A stretch of DNA of 64,000 nucleotides, taken from Apodemus sylvaticus. Its lineage: Eukaryota; Chordata; Mammalia; Rodentia; Muridae. Each line of letters opens with the position of its first letter. Within the stretch, counting starts at the first letter, position 1. The notes under the pieces are model-generated. The model searched no databases and was not told where the DNA came from. It was given only the letters and a program-made list of their open reading frames with translations. Shown piece after piece: positions 55,801-61,743 of this stretch. A program made the translations under genes and the position numbers. The DNA lies in NCBI RefSeq assembly GCF_947179515.1, contig NC_067478.1, forward strand, positions 744,001 through 808,000, written 5' to 3'.

Positions 55801-57398
55801 AACTGACATGAGGTCGCTTTAGTAGAACTGTTGTTGCAGCAGCCCAGGAAGGGTGCTGCCGTGCAGGCTGCTGCTCTGCTCTGTGGTGTGAACGGGATCT
55901 CCATTCACAGGAAAGCGGGTCAGAGGGTGCAGAGGTGTGTCCTGAAGGCAAATTTTTAGACAGGGCTGTCATTAGGTACTTATCCTTTGTTCTCTTTCTG
56001 CCCTAGGACAAGAGATGAGTATTACTCATAAATAAGGTTGCCAGTAACAAAATGTCTCTCTCAGGTGCCTCTGCATACTGTGTCATGACCCTTTCTTAAG
56101 GAGCTCAGATTAGCCTCATCAAAAACCCAGCCCATATGTGCTTGGAACTCCCATCACTGCCCTTGCTGGCAGTTTGGCGAATTTTATTTTGTTTGGTTTG
56201 GTTTTATTAAGATAGGATCTTACTATATAGCATGGGCTGACTTCAAACTCAATATCTCCCTCCTCAATGCTGGGACTAGATGCCTGAATTACAACACTTG
56301 GCTTGGAGTTTGAAATTAGATTTTTAGTCTGTGTTGTATTATCCCCATATCATGTGTCTAAAACTCATGAGTCATGAGCATAAGCTTTTTAAATTCTCAA
56401 TAGCAACCAGGATGACATGAAACACCTAATATGTGTTCCTTTAAAAAAGGGAACATTTGTTTATTTATTTATTTATGTATTTATTTACTTAGCTACTTAC
56501 TATTATTGTGTGTGTGTGTACAGGCACATGTGGTGGTTTGGAAGATCACTTTCAGAATTAGGCTCCAGGAACTCCACTCAGGTTGGCAGGCTTGAGCGGC
56601 ACGCATTCTTACACACGGAGCTGTCTTGCCACTCCCCTCCCCTCAGCATCCCACCCTGATGCCTTCAGATACATAGTTTTTGTTGTTGCTGTTTGTATAC
56701 TTGCTTTTGTTTTTTAAAGATGTAGTTTTGCTCTGTTTTCCGGGCTTTAAACTTGTGATATGGGATTGGAGAGACAGCTCAGTAGCTAAAAAAATTGTTC
56801 TTCTTACAGAGGAACTGGGTTCAGTTCCCAATGCCCACATGACAGCTTAAAACCATTTGTAGCTCCAGTTCCAGAATATCTGACTCCTTTTGCCCTCTAC
56901 GGGTATATACATAGTAGTCAGGAGAAACACTCATACACAAAAAGTATCTTTAAAAAAGTTAAACTTGTGATCTCCCTGCCGCAGGCTTTGGAATGCTAGG
57001 AATTCAGGTGTGCAGTACTGTGAATATGTAGTTCTTAACTAAATGATGCATGGAAGGTGGGGGCTGGGTGCAGCTCATGGTAGAATGCTTTGCCAACAAT
57101 GTGTGATGCACTAAATATGATCCTCAGCTCCAAAAGGAAGATTTAAAAAAAGGGAACACAAATTTTCACTGAGAAGCAAAACCCATCACAGAATCACTAG
57201 TAAACTCCTCCAAGGGACAGCAAGAGCTGTGAGCCCTCTGCCCTTAAGCCTGCATACTTTAGTAGCATGTATGACACCTAAACAACCACATACCTATTTT
57301 TGAATCTAGAGAGCCTTCCAAGTCAGGGTTAGCCATGATGACGAGGGGGACCTCCTGCAGGGTGAGCATGTTCACAGCCATCACTGGTGTGAGACAAT
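25358..57398 (-). CDS. Lars2: Lars2, mitochondrial leucyl-tRNA synthetase: last 12 coding exons (C-terminal ~563 residues)
   Basis: LARS2 is a nuclear-encoded class I synthetase that charges mitochondrial tRNA-Leu in the matrix. Twelve exons joined in minus-strand order (57294-57398, 54668-54783, 50230-50513, 48512-48610, 44717-44854, 35830-35930, 35264-35446, 33815-33984, 32429-32506, 31485-31596, 27610-27737, 25358-25537) give one uninterrupted frame. Every junction phase matches and every boundary is GT-AG. The translation follows human LARS2 closely to its end (INFLVQ then a terminal acid). Key marks are [11 protein letters not shown], cysteine pairs CPAC and CSCPRC, the catalytic-domain stretch [14 protein letters not shown], and the ATP-binding KMSKS loop. 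If the full protein is about 902 residues, this is roughly residues 340-902. The N-terminal HMGH part is upstream, outside the window. Human mitochondrial LeuRS is known to have a reduced editing function. No disabling change is seen. Confidence 0.97.
26268..26303. repeat. Perfect 36-bp AT-rich palindrome
   Basis: The half-site TTATATAAACAGTTTTAT is followed directly by its exact reverse complement, with the centre between 26285 and 26286 and no spacer. The base just outside on each side (26267 T, 26304 C) breaks the symmetry. The high end overlaps the first bases of the exon-fragment duplication. Confidence 0.97.
26301..26543 (-). pseudogene. Partial duplicate of the Lars2 penultimate coding exon and its upstream intron flank
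   Basis: 26301-26543 matches 27701-27942 with about a dozen differences by eye. In gene sense it holds about 206 bases of intron, the TTGCAG acceptor and the first 37 exon bases (26301-26337; reading LALVPSKLCDRY). The exon copy then breaks off into the palindrome. There is no matching donor. If spliced in, the frame would reach a stop a few codons past the break. It is a truncated exon relic, not a working alternative exon. Confidence 0.93.
26560..26800 (+). repeat. B4-type SINE
   Basis: TTGCTGGGCCTGGTGGCACA (B1-like head) to CTGGTCTTAGAGTAAA, then AGGACTGGGAGTGCGGCTCA and GGGTTCAACCCCAGAACC (ID-like part). Confidence 0.75.
26818..26995 (+). repeat. B1 SINE with CAAA tail
   Basis: TGCCTTTAATCCCAGCACTC, AGGAGGCAGAGGCAGGAGAA and GGGACAGCCAGGGCATAGAG are forward B1 blocks. 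Confidence 0.93.
27075..27296 (-). repeat. B3-type SINE, reverse orientation
   Basis: TTGGTGCCAGTGGAGCTAGA, GCTGTGAGCCACCACGTGGG and TCAAGTCATTTCTCCAGCAC follow the reversed B3/B2 order. Confidence 0.85.
27610..27737 (-). CDS. Lars2: Lars2 penultimate coding exon
   Basis: 128 bases; starts in phase with a split Gly codon (G/GC) and ends on a whole codon before GTGAGT. Encodes LALVPSKLCDRYAWDAGVML through VQMAVL, part of the anticodon-binding helical domain. Its acceptor flank and first 37 bases are duplicated 1400 bases away in the next intron. Confidence 0.97.
28785..28810. repeat. Short inverted repeat, 12-bp arms
   Basis: TTATTGAACTGA, two A, then TCAGTTCAATAA. The symmetry is perfect and stops at the next base on either side. 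It could extrude as a small hairpin, and no function is known. Confidence 0.9.
30556..30606 (+). repeat. ID-like SINE fragment
   Basis: CTGGAGTGTGGCCCAGTGGT and CTTAGCATGTACAAAGCTGG resemble the ID/BC1-type head. It is interrupted by the reversed B2 that follows. Confidence 0.6.
30620..30821 (-). repeat. B2 SINE, reverse orientation, with 13-bp target-site duplication
   Basis: T-rich TTTTGTTTTGTTTTTTAAGA tail, CACACCAGAAGAGGGCATCA and GCTGAGCCATCTCTCCAGCC. CTGGGCTGTTTCT is present at 30607-30619 and 30822-30834. Confidence 0.96.
31284..31385 (+). repeat. Compound (GC)n(CA)n(GA)n microsatellite
   Basis: About 13 bases of GC alternation, about 46 bases of CA, then GAGAGA and GACAGA units. The first two blocks are alternating purine-pyrimidine sequence, favourable to Z-DNA. 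Confidence 0.97.
31485..31596 (-). CDS. Lars2: Lars2 coding exon (112 bp)
   Basis: Encodes QASQRVVLHSPEFEDALCAL through HVTSELWA plus one G. The acceptor is a TTAG and the donor is GTATGT. Part of the anticodon-binding domain with the conserved APLAPHVTSE motif of LeuRS. Confidence 0.97.
31597..32428 (-). other. Lars2: Lars2 intron
   Basis: 832 bases. About 32225-32330 contains a degraded B1-like part (GAGGGCCAGCCTGGGCTACA). Otherwise I see nothing distinctive. Confidence 0.9.
32429..32506 (-). CDS. Lars2: Lars2 coding exon (78 bp)
   Basis: Encodes 26 whole codons, VTTHFTEDFALNSVVSQLMG to LSSALS. Both boundaries fall between codons, with acceptor ACAG and donor GTAAGT. Helical anticodon-binding domain. 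Confidence 0.97.
32507..33814 (-). other. Lars2: Lars2 intron
   Basis: 1.3 kb without a clear SINE apart from an A-rich run near 33088-33112. Unique-looking; no exon seen. Confidence 0.88.
33815..33984 (-). CDS. Lars2: Lars2 coding exon (170 bp)
   Basis: Begins inside a Thr codon (A/CT) and encodes DALPGVLRWQQRLWSLTTRF to LWEYKNAVITQ. The donor is CAG/GTCAGA, weaker than the others because of C at +3. This exon starts the anticodon-binding helical bundle after the KMSKS loop. Confidence 0.96.
33985..35263 (-). other. Lars2: Lars2 intron
   Basis: 1.28 kb, unusually free of SINEs. It contains a hairpin-forming inverted repeat at 34908-34944. No other exon seen. Confidence 0.9.
34908..34944. 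repeat. Perfect inverted repeat, 16-bp stem and 5-nt loop
   Basis: CTCTGTGCTTACTTAG at 34908-34923 and its exact reverse complement at 34929-34944 are separated by TAGGC. The pairing does not continue usefully outside the arms. Confidence 0.96.
35264..35446 (-). CDS. Lars2: Lars2 KMSKS exon (183 bp)
   Basis: Encodes [32 protein letters not shown] and on to [22 protein letters not shown]. KMSKS is the mobile ATP-binding loop of class I synthetases; the lysines stabilise the activation transition state. The acceptor is CTAG and the donor GTGAGT. Entry and exit phases are both 1, so the exon is symmetric. Confidence 0.98.
35447..35829 (-). other. Lars2: Short Lars2 intron (383 bp)
   Basis: The shortest intron seen in this gene. 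Unique sequence, no repeat recognised. Confidence 0.93.
35830..35930 (-). CDS. Lars2: Lars2 coding exon (101 bp)
   Basis: Encodes [20 protein letters not shown] to REDIDFTG. The EPF-LLAQG-I stretch is the conserved block leading to the KMSKS region in LeuRS. The donor is GTAAGG. The acceptor CTCAG is preceded, about 20 bases away, by a run of 23 T on the gene strand (A-run at plus 35951-35973). Confidence 0.97.
35951..35973 (+). repeat. A23 homopolymer (T23 on the Lars2 sense strand)
   Basis: Uninterrupted run of 23 A on the plus strand. In gene sense it forms a poly-T just upstream of the acceptor of exon 35830-35930. Confidence 0.97.
36545..36935 (+). repeat. Rodent interspersed repeat (URR1-like)
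   Basis: TGGCACTATTAGGAGGTGTG, CAGCTCCTCCAGCACCATGT, CTGAACCTGTAAGCCAGCCC and CAGCAATAAAACCCTAAG are blocks of a very common rodent repeat, often classed with hAT-type DNA transposon remnants. Class and name are from memory and uncertain. Confidence 0.7.
37165..37270 (-). repeat. Diverged B1 SINE, reverse orientation
   Basis: GGACTTGAACTCTCTATGTA, GATCTGCCGACCTCTGTGTC and GATTAAAGGCATGCACCAAT are reversed B1 blocks. Confidence 0.7.
37716..37937 (-). repeat. B1 SINE, reverse orientation, with long CT/T tail
   Basis: A TTTCTTTTTCTTTTC-type tail, then CGAGACAGGGTTTCTCTGTA, TGGCTGTCCTGGAACTCACT and GCCACCACCGCCCAGA. AGACATTTTCT before and AGATATTTTCT after are a near-match target-site duplication. 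Confidence 0.95.
38196..38400 (+). repeat. B2 SINE
   Basis: GGGGCCAGAGAGATGGCTCA, GTTCTGAGTTCAATTCCCAG and AATGGGATCTGATGCTGTCT, with an AAATAAATCTTTAAGAAAAA end. Confidence 0.93.
38960..39090 (+). repeat. Proto-B1/B4-like SINE
   Basis: CCCCAGCTACTCAGAAGGCT, GAGGCAGGATGATCCCGAGT and GAGGCCAGCCTGGGCTACAT followed by an A-rich tail. Confidence 0.8.
39271..39495 (+). repeat. CT-rich polypyrimidine tract
   Basis: About 225 bases almost entirely C and T on the plus strand. The mirror-type composition could support triplex (H-DNA). A frame through it encodes only Ser/Pro/Leu repeats. Confidence 0.93.
39968..40165 (+). repeat. B2/B3-type SINE
   Basis: GGGAGCTGGAGTCATGGCTC, GCCCTCTTCTGGTCTCTGGG and GGCAAAACACCCTTAAAATG. 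Confidence 0.82.
40802..41055 (+). repeat. Minisatellite of five ~37-bp units derived from a B1 head, followed by a B1 body
   Basis: Units start at 40802, 40839, 40877, 40914 and 40951. Each begins GGCTGG-TGTGGTGGTG-like and ends CTATAAATAATCCCA-like. The fifth runs on into ACTGAGGGAGGAAGAACAAG and GGCTGGCCTGGGCCAGATGG, an ordinary diverged B1 body. The repeated part corresponds to the B1 5' end, which carries the Pol III A-box region. Confidence 0.92.
41445..41645 (+). repeat. Diverged B3-type SINE
   Basis: GAGCACAGTTCAATCCCTGG, GACCTGCCTGGTGGAAAGAG and an AACAAATAAATGTAATAAAT end. Confidence 0.65.
41725..41752. repeat. (TA)n palindrome
   Basis: An alternating TA run flanked by TGTAA and TTACA, so the whole block is self-complementary. 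A cruciform-prone simple repeat. Confidence 0.9.
42955..43303 (+). repeat. B3-type SINE followed by interrupted (CA)n
   Basis: 42955-43120: GGTGCTAAAGAGATGGCTTG and GCACCCACGAGGCAGTTCAC. 43121-43303 is CA-rich with ACAGAC and ACAT interruptions and a pure CA run near 43260-43300. Frames through it encode only His/Thr or Val/Cys repeats. Confidence 0.9.
43330..43425 (-). repeat. B1 fragment, reverse orientation
   Basis: TATAGACCAGGCTGGCCTCA and GGGTTTATAGGCATGGACCA are reversed B1 blocks. Confidence 0.8.
43590..43765 (+). repeat. B1 SINE
   Basis: CCATGCCTTTAATCCCAGCA, CCAACCTGGTCTACAGAATG and GAGTTCCAGGACAGCCAGGA followed by an AACAAACAAACCAAAA tail. Confidence 0.93.
44306..44346 (+). repeat. 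(GT)n microsatellite
   Basis: About 40 bases of uninterrupted GT alternation. Confidence 0.97.
44717..44854 (-). CDS. Lars2: Lars2 coding exon (138 bp)
   Basis: Encodes [33 protein letters not shown] to GQKMVKH and a split Arg codon. The [15 protein letters not shown] block is the signature of the second half of the LeuRS catalytic fold. The acceptor CACAG was chosen over a second CAG nine bases further in, because the longer form aligns without a gap to human LARS2. The donor is GTGAGC. Confidence 0.97.
45106..45257 (+). repeat. B1 SINE with 15-bp target-site duplication
   Basis: GGCCAGGCAGTGGTGGCGCA start and CAGCCAGGGCTATACAGAAA end. AAAATGTAATTTTTG lies at 45091-45105 and 45258-45272. 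Confidence 0.96.
45273..45484 (+). repeat. Second B1 SINE ending in an (AAAT)n microsatellite
   Basis: 45273-45410 is a diverged B1 (TTTAATCCCAGCACTTGGGA, GACAGCCAGGGCTGCACAGA). 45411-45484 is TAAA repeated, probably grown from its tail. It abuts the previous B1 in the same orientation. Confidence 0.94.
46320..46478 (+). repeat. Diverged B1 SINE
   Basis: TGCCGGGCATGGTAGCATAG, GTTCAGCACCAGCCTGGTCT and GAGGCTCTGTCTCAAATTAA with an A-run tail. Confidence 0.85.
47345..47640 (-). repeat. Two diverged reversed B1 copies
   Basis: 47345-47475: AGTCAGGGTCTCACTTTGTA to ACATTACCACACCTGG. 47505-47640: TTGTGTAGCTCAGGCTGGCC to GTACCACACCCCTGGC. Confidence 0.7.
47840..48003 (-). repeat. B1 SINE, reverse orientation, well preserved
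   Basis: T-rich tail, CGAGACAGGGTTTCTCTGTG, TGGCTGTCCTGGAACTTACT, GTAGACCAGGCTGGCCTCAA and ACCACCACCGCCCAG. TTTAGCT followed by T-runs on both sides suggests a short target-site duplication. Confidence 0.96.
48512..48610 (-). CDS. Lars2: Lars2 coding exon (99 bp)
   Basis: Encodes CKGSAKRETDTMDTFVDSAW to YTDPHNTR and two bases of a Ser codon. The ETDTMDTFVDSAWYY block is strongly conserved in LeuRS. The CK completes the CSCPRC cysteine knuckle begun in the preceding exon. The acceptor is TGCAAG and the donor CAG/GTAATG. Confidence 0.97.
48611..50229 (-). other. Lars2: Lars2 intron
   Basis: 1.6 kb with no clear SINE. A short C-run lies near 49659-49668. No exon seen. Confidence 0.88.
50230..50513 (-). 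CDS. Lars2: Lars2 coding exon (284 bp; [10 protein letters not shown] block)
   Basis: The longest internal exon here. Encodes FTGMTRQDAFVALTQKARGM, then [20 protein letters not shown], the VPVPLQDLPVTLP linker and EWVNCSCP with a split Arg codon. It covers the exit from the editing domain, the conserved SRQRYWG segment that returns to the catalytic core, and the first cysteines of the zinc-knuckle-like module. The acceptor is TTCCAG and the donor GTAAGC. Confidence 0.98.
50999..51107 (+). mobile_element. 5'-truncated L1 3' end with 12-bp target-site duplication
   Basis: GGGTGGATGTGGGATAGGGA, GGTAACCGGGAAGTGGGATA and TATAAACAAATGGAATGATTAA resemble the very end of rodent L1 3' UTRs, followed by an A-rich tail. 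AGAGTTGATGGC is at 50987-50998 and 51108-51119. Only about 109 bases were inserted, and no ORF is present. Confidence 0.8.
51385..51560 (-). repeat. B3-type SINE, reverse orientation
   Basis: TGCCTATGGAGGTCAGAAGA, GGTGCTGGGTATAGAACCCT and AAGTGCTGAGCTATTTCTCC follow the reversed B3 order. Confidence 0.87.
52679..52865 (+). repeat. (GATA)n/(GACA)n microsatellite
   Basis: Pure GATA units at about 52745-52800, with GACA and interrupted GATA on both sides. Confidence 0.96.
52866..53110 (-). pseudogene. Unidentified coding-like fragment, possibly a retropseudogene piece
   Basis: On the minus strand an open frame starts at 53089 (MMDDSEDMSGDIRSYSSPED) and continues about 75 residues rich in Ser, Pro, Asp and Glu before running into the GATA repeat. 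Upstream the same frame reads VESYPRYYN, then a TAA, then MMDD, as if one CAA had become a stop. Composition is unlike the surrounding repeats and looks like protein-coding sequence. I do not recognise the family. It has no splice signals that would make it a Lars2 exon. Could be chance. Confidence 0.3.
53130..53275 (-). repeat. Old diverged B1, reverse orientation
   Basis: CTCTTGAGACAAGGGTTTCA, GTAGCACAGTATAGTCTTGA and ACGTTAGGATTATAGGTGTG. Confidence 0.65.
53513..53594 (+). repeat. (CCA)n-like trinucleotide repeat
   Basis: ACCACCACC units with CAGTA and CAATA variants. Simple sequence. Confidence 0.9.
54668..54783 (-). CDS. Lars2: Lars2 coding exon (116 bp)
   Basis: Encodes [20 protein letters not shown] to LSGSAE, the CP1 (editing-domain) part that in human LARS2 reads [20 protein letters not shown]. 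The acceptor is ACAG. The donor GAG/GTTGGT is weak because of T at +3. Confidence 0.96.
54784..57293 (-). other. Lars2: Lars2 intron
   Basis: 2.5 kb. Old reversed B1 at about 56195-56305, TTTA/GT microsatellite at 56455-56530, B2/B3 at 56762-56965 and an ID/B4 fragment at about 57050-57150. No exon seen. Confidence 0.88.
56762..56965 (+). repeat. B2/B3-type SINE
   Basis: GGGATTGGAGAGACAGCTCA, CTTACAGAGGAACTGGGTTC and CACTCATACACAAAAAGTAT. Confidence 0.82.
57294..57398 (-). CDS. Lars2: Lars2 coding exon (105 bp), first one in window in gene order
   Basis: Encodes CLTPVMAVNMLTLQEVPLVI to EGSLDSKI and a split Gly codon. It matches the human LARS2 editing-domain stretch beginning DCLTPVMAVNM. 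The acceptor is TTTTCAG and the donor GTATGT. The exon before it was not found up to position 64000. Confidence 0.96.
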
Positions 57399-58235
57399 CT
57401 GAAAACAGAAGGAGACCTGTCAGTTAGACACACCCTAGAGCAGACAAGCAGGAAAAAATATGACATCTTCCATGCTGTGTGCTAATTGCTAAAGAACCAG
57501 TCCTTTGAAGCATATTAGCAGGTAATTTACACCAATGGAAATTAGAAGATTAAACAAGGACAGGAGAGAAGTTTTGTCTACCTATACACACAAGCAAAGA
57601 AGTGGGAAGGGTGTTCTGAGTTCCAGATGGAAAAGCATCTCATTACCACCTTTTACTCTTCAAAAGTATCTCCAGCAGTGAGAATAAAACACACAAAACC
57701 TTCCCATAGTGAAAGGAAGAGATGTGAACTTCTAAAGCAAGTGGATGATGATGTGGCTAGCAGGCAGAGAACAGTGGCGCAGAGAGCAGAGAGAGATTTC
57801 TAGACATCCACAGATACAACAGTTCCTTCCCACACATGCTTGTCTTAGGAGAAACTCGAGGACATGTGTTCTTGAAAGAGGGAAGTCTAATGGAAAAAGA
57901 GACAGGAAACAGGAACCCAACAGAGAAAAGTCACAAGAACATTCAAGAAAGAAGTTGGAGGGATTGGACATACAGCTGAGGCCCAGAGGGTCACACCAAT
58001 TCAAACCTGAACCAAACCAAACAGCATGTGAAGTATCTTTAGGAAAAAGAGGGAACTTGTAAGATTGTTTGGAAGGCTGGAATTTGGAGGAAACTGTATC
58101 AAGAGTTTTATACAGCTATGGAGAATGTAGGAAGATTCTGCTAGAAATTCAAAGAACACAAAGGAAATGAAAGGAAGAAACACACATAGAAAGAGACTGA
58201 ATTTTAGAAAAAACAGAAAGTTACCTAAGAATGAT

Positions 58236-58380
58236 AAAGTAAGGCCTGGTGGTGCACATCCATAATCCCAGCACTCTGGAGGCTGGGGCAGGATTGGGAA
58301 TTTGAGGGTAACCTGAGATATACAGTGAGTTCTAGACTAGTCTGGGCTACACAGCAAGAGTCTGTTTTAAAGGTAAGCTA
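58236..58380 (+). repeat. B1/B4-like SINE
   Basis: AAGGCCTGGTGGTGCACATC, ATAATCCCAGCACTCTGGAG and GTCTGGGCTACACAGCAAGA. Confidence 0.85.
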
Positions 58381-60012
58381 AGAGAACAATATAATCAAAG
58401 TATACATGACTCAGTTATGAATATTTATGAGGCAAATTGTAGAGAGAATCTCTTGTAAGTATTACCCATAAATAAAAAAATATATGGACAATGAGTTTAG
58501 GCAGGAAATAGGAGATGGGACATTCAGCAGCGATAAAGAGAACTCGGGAAAGAGTGAGAGGCATGGGAGATTTGAACTGGAATTCTGAGAAGACAGCAAC
58601 AAACCAGTTGTTGCTGAACTCAGGATAGAATAAAAGGGAGATCTGCCTCAAGACAAACGTAAGAAGACAAGGAGAGGTAAACAGCCATATAGCTGAACCC
58701 AGGTTAGAATAAATGGGACAATAAGTGTAAGTCAGAGAACAAGCTGATATTTATGGCCAAGGCATTTAATAATCAGCCTCAAAAGAGCTATCATTCTGGG
58801 TGCAGGGGCTGGAAGAGAAAACTGATTTATTTTTTATTATTATTTATTTATTTATTTACTTATTTTTACAGCAAATGACTTGCAATTTACCCAATCAGTG
58901 GATTATTATGAACAAAGTTTACTACAAGAACAGTAGCAGGGAAAGAGCCACACATGTAGACATCCTCGGAGAATATATGGACAGGAAGCATAAATATCCA
59001 AAGTCCAGAGCAAAGAGAGAGGCACAAGAACAGTTTCTGACAGATACTTTAGTTTAACTATGTTTATTGTATCAACATTAATAAGAGACACGATTGCTTG
59101 GTCCTTGCAATTTACAGTTCTTGTTTCAAACTTTCATACAGTTAATCTACAAGCCCACAAATAAACGTCAGCCCAAGAATTAGGATTTGCATTTCAAAAA
59201 GGTAAAGGCAGGATCCAGGAAGAAGGCAGGGCAAAGTGGCATTCAGGGTAGGCTTTGGAAGTTGAGGTACAGCCAGCACTCTGGATCCAGTTGTTAAAGC
59301 CCTGTTGCTGGAGCCTGTTGAACTCCACATCTCTAAGCAGGCATCCATATTTCTAACTCCATACTGTCTTTCTCAAAGACATATGTATTTGCAAATTCTG
59401 CAATTATGACGTGGCGTTAGGAAAAGGGGACATGAGGGGGCAGAATAAGAGCAAAAGCTAATGTGGAGAATGGAAAGACAGTGGCACAGCCACAGAATGC
59501 AGACGCAGGCCTGTCGGAAAAACAGCTCTGGGTGCTAGCTACCAGCTGACCACTACATCCACCTCTGCCAGTGACTCAGCAACAGAATATTTAGTTGGCT
59601 ACACAATCAACAGCACTGTCCAGCATCCTTTGCAGCTAGGTATAGCCATGGGTTATATGCAGAAGCAACTTCTAAGTCACAGCCTATCTAAAATTAGAAA
59701 AAGTTAAGCTCTTCTCCCTAGGAACTGTGCATTTTTAATGGACATAGACAACATGTAGGGCAGCTTGGAAAACTCCAGGGGGACAGATAAGGGATACAGA
59801 AAGAACACTGGCTCTGACCACCTCACATGGTAGATTTATAAACCCACTCAACTTTATAAAGGCAAGAAAGAAATGCCTGGGTATCTAGACTGCCGTGCCA
59901 CCAAGTCGTGCCACCAAGTAACACACACCTAAAAATTTACAAGCAGCTGCATAAAGAGGCCACTGTTAGCTGCAGTTACATTGTTAGTACTCTTTAACTT
60001 CATAAACTATGT

Positions 60013-60016
<4 letters not shown>

Positions 60017-60065
<49 letters not shown>

Positions 60066-60087
60066 TGTGCGCGCGCGCGTGCGCGCC
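60017..60087 (+). repeat. Compound (CT)n(GT)n(GC)n microsatellite
   Basis: CT alternation, then about 20 bases of GT, then GCGCGCGCGCGTGCGCGC. The GT/GC part is continuous alternating purine-pyrimidine sequence, a classical Z-DNA type. Confidence 0.97.
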
Positions 60088-60199
60088 TGGAGATGGAAGC
60101 CAGGGCTCATATGTACTAGGTAAGTACTCTATCACTAAGCTATAGTGAGTCTTATCACTTAGATTTACTTTATTTCTTTTCTTTTTTTAAAATTATTTT

Positions 60200-60385
60200 T
60201 AGGGAGAAATGGCTCAGTAGTTAATAGCATTTGCTGCTCTTCTACAGGACCTGAGCTCAGTTCTAGCATTCCATAATGCAGCTCACAACTGCCTCAAACT
60301 GAAAGTTCTAGGGGATGCCCTCTTATTGCCTCTGAGGACACATATGGCATAGACATTACACTTTAAAAATTAATTATTAGAAAGT
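60200..60385 (+). repeat. Diverged B2/B3-type SINE
   Basis: GGGAGAAATGGCTCAGTAGT, TGCTGCTCTTCTACAGGACC and GATGCCCTCTTATTGCCTCT. Confidence 0.78.
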
Positions 60386-60616
60386 GGTAAAAATTAATAT
60401 TAAATGTCTTATCATTTTATACTTGGTAAATTAGAGAAAACTTTAAGTAGGGTCACAACTGCTGGGTAGGTTGCAGTAAGACTCACCTACCACTGGTTCT
60501 GCCATCATAAAAGGATAAAGCCCTTTCAGAAGCCAATGAAAGCAACACTGGATGGAGCTGAAAAATGGTCATACTGTTGAAAAAAATCTACTCTTGAACA
60601 TGTTTCCTCAGGAAAA

Positions 60617-60620
<4 letters not shown>

Positions 60621-60656
<36 letters not shown>

Positions 60657-60790
60657 AGACAGGGTTTCTCTGTATAGCCCTGGCTGTCCTGGACCTCACT
60701 CTGTAGACCTGGCTGGCCTCGAACTCAGAAATCCGCCGCCTCTGCCTCCCAGAGTGCTGGGATTACAGGTGTGTGCCACCACCGCCCGGC
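60621..60790 (-). repeat. Young B1 SINE, reverse orientation, with 17-bp target-site duplication
   Basis: A T-run of over 30 bases is followed by a nearly intact reversed B1 ending CACCACCGCCCGGC. TTCCTCAGGAAAATCTT occurs at 60604-60620 and 60791-60807 without mismatch. The long pure tail and perfect duplication indicate a fairly recent insertion. Confidence 0.98.
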
Positions 60791-60859
60791 TTCCTCAGGA
60801 AAATCTTATAAAAGCAAAAGCCATATGGGCATAAGTGTTCACAATAGCTGTCTTCTTCA

Positions 60860-61075
60860 AACATACACTCAGGCATAGAGACACACACAGACACTCATAC
60901 ATAGACACAGTAAAGACACACACAGACACAGACACTCAGATAAAAGCACACACACAGACACCTACACAGACAGTCACAGACACATAAACATACACACACA
61001 GGCATAGACACACACACACACATACACACACACAGAAATGATCACAGACAGAGACACACAGACACACATACACAC
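60860..61075 (+). repeat. Degenerate (CA)n/(GACA)n tract
   Basis: About 215 bases built of ACACAC, AGACAC and ATACAC units. Confidence 0.88.
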
Positions 61076-61199
61076 CTACTTTTTCCTCCTGGTGCTAGGG
61101 GTCCAACCTAGTGCCTTGTAGATGCTAGGCAGTACCTACGCAGCACTCCACCATTGAGCAGCATTATAGTCCTACATTAGCATCTCCATTATAGCCTCA

Positions 61200-61545
61200 C
61201 ACATGATATGCTACACATCTGTAATATCAGCACTGGGAGGCTGAAGAAGGATGGCAAGTTTGAGGCTGGTCTGGGGGTTACACAGCAAGAGCTGGTCTCC
61301 AAAAACGAGGGAGGAGCTGGAGAGATGGCTTAGTAGTTAAGAGCACTGGCTGCTCTTCAGAGGAAGGGTTTAGTTCCCAGGACCCACAAGACACAGCTAA
61401 CAACCATCTATAATTCCCAGAGGACCCAATGCCCTCTTCTGGCCTGCACAGGTACTGCATACATGAGGTACACGGATATACATTCAGGTAAAAACACTCA
61501 TACAACACATGCATTAAGATAAAAATAAATGAAATTTGGGGGGGG
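61200..61545 (+). repeat. B1-like fragment followed by B2/B3-type SINE and a G-run
   Basis: About 61225-61305 is B1-like (GGCTGAAGAAGGATGGCAAG, GGGGGTTACACAGCAAGAGC). 61309-61530 is B2/B3 (GGAGCTGGAGAGATGGCTTA, GCCCTCTTCTGGCCTGCACA), ending in ten G. Confidence 0.82.
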
Positions 61546-61743
61546 GGGAAGAGGTAGTGGAGGAGGAAGAGATGTAAAGCAACTGTTTACCCTAATTAGT
61601 AAGATCTAGTATATACTATGGTATAGATAGGTTTAAAATAATTAAGAGACAGACAGCTCTGGAACTTGGAAGGCATCACACAGACATCCCCAATGATCTA
61701 TGTGATTTCCAGCCCTTTCTAGCCATAGCTAATAAAATAACAC

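Noticed and set aside
60480..60525. Candidate tiny exon with GTGAGT donor on the minus strand
   Set aside because: Only about 12 bases lie between the acceptor-like and donor-like strings, and the translation does not match the expected LARS2 segment.
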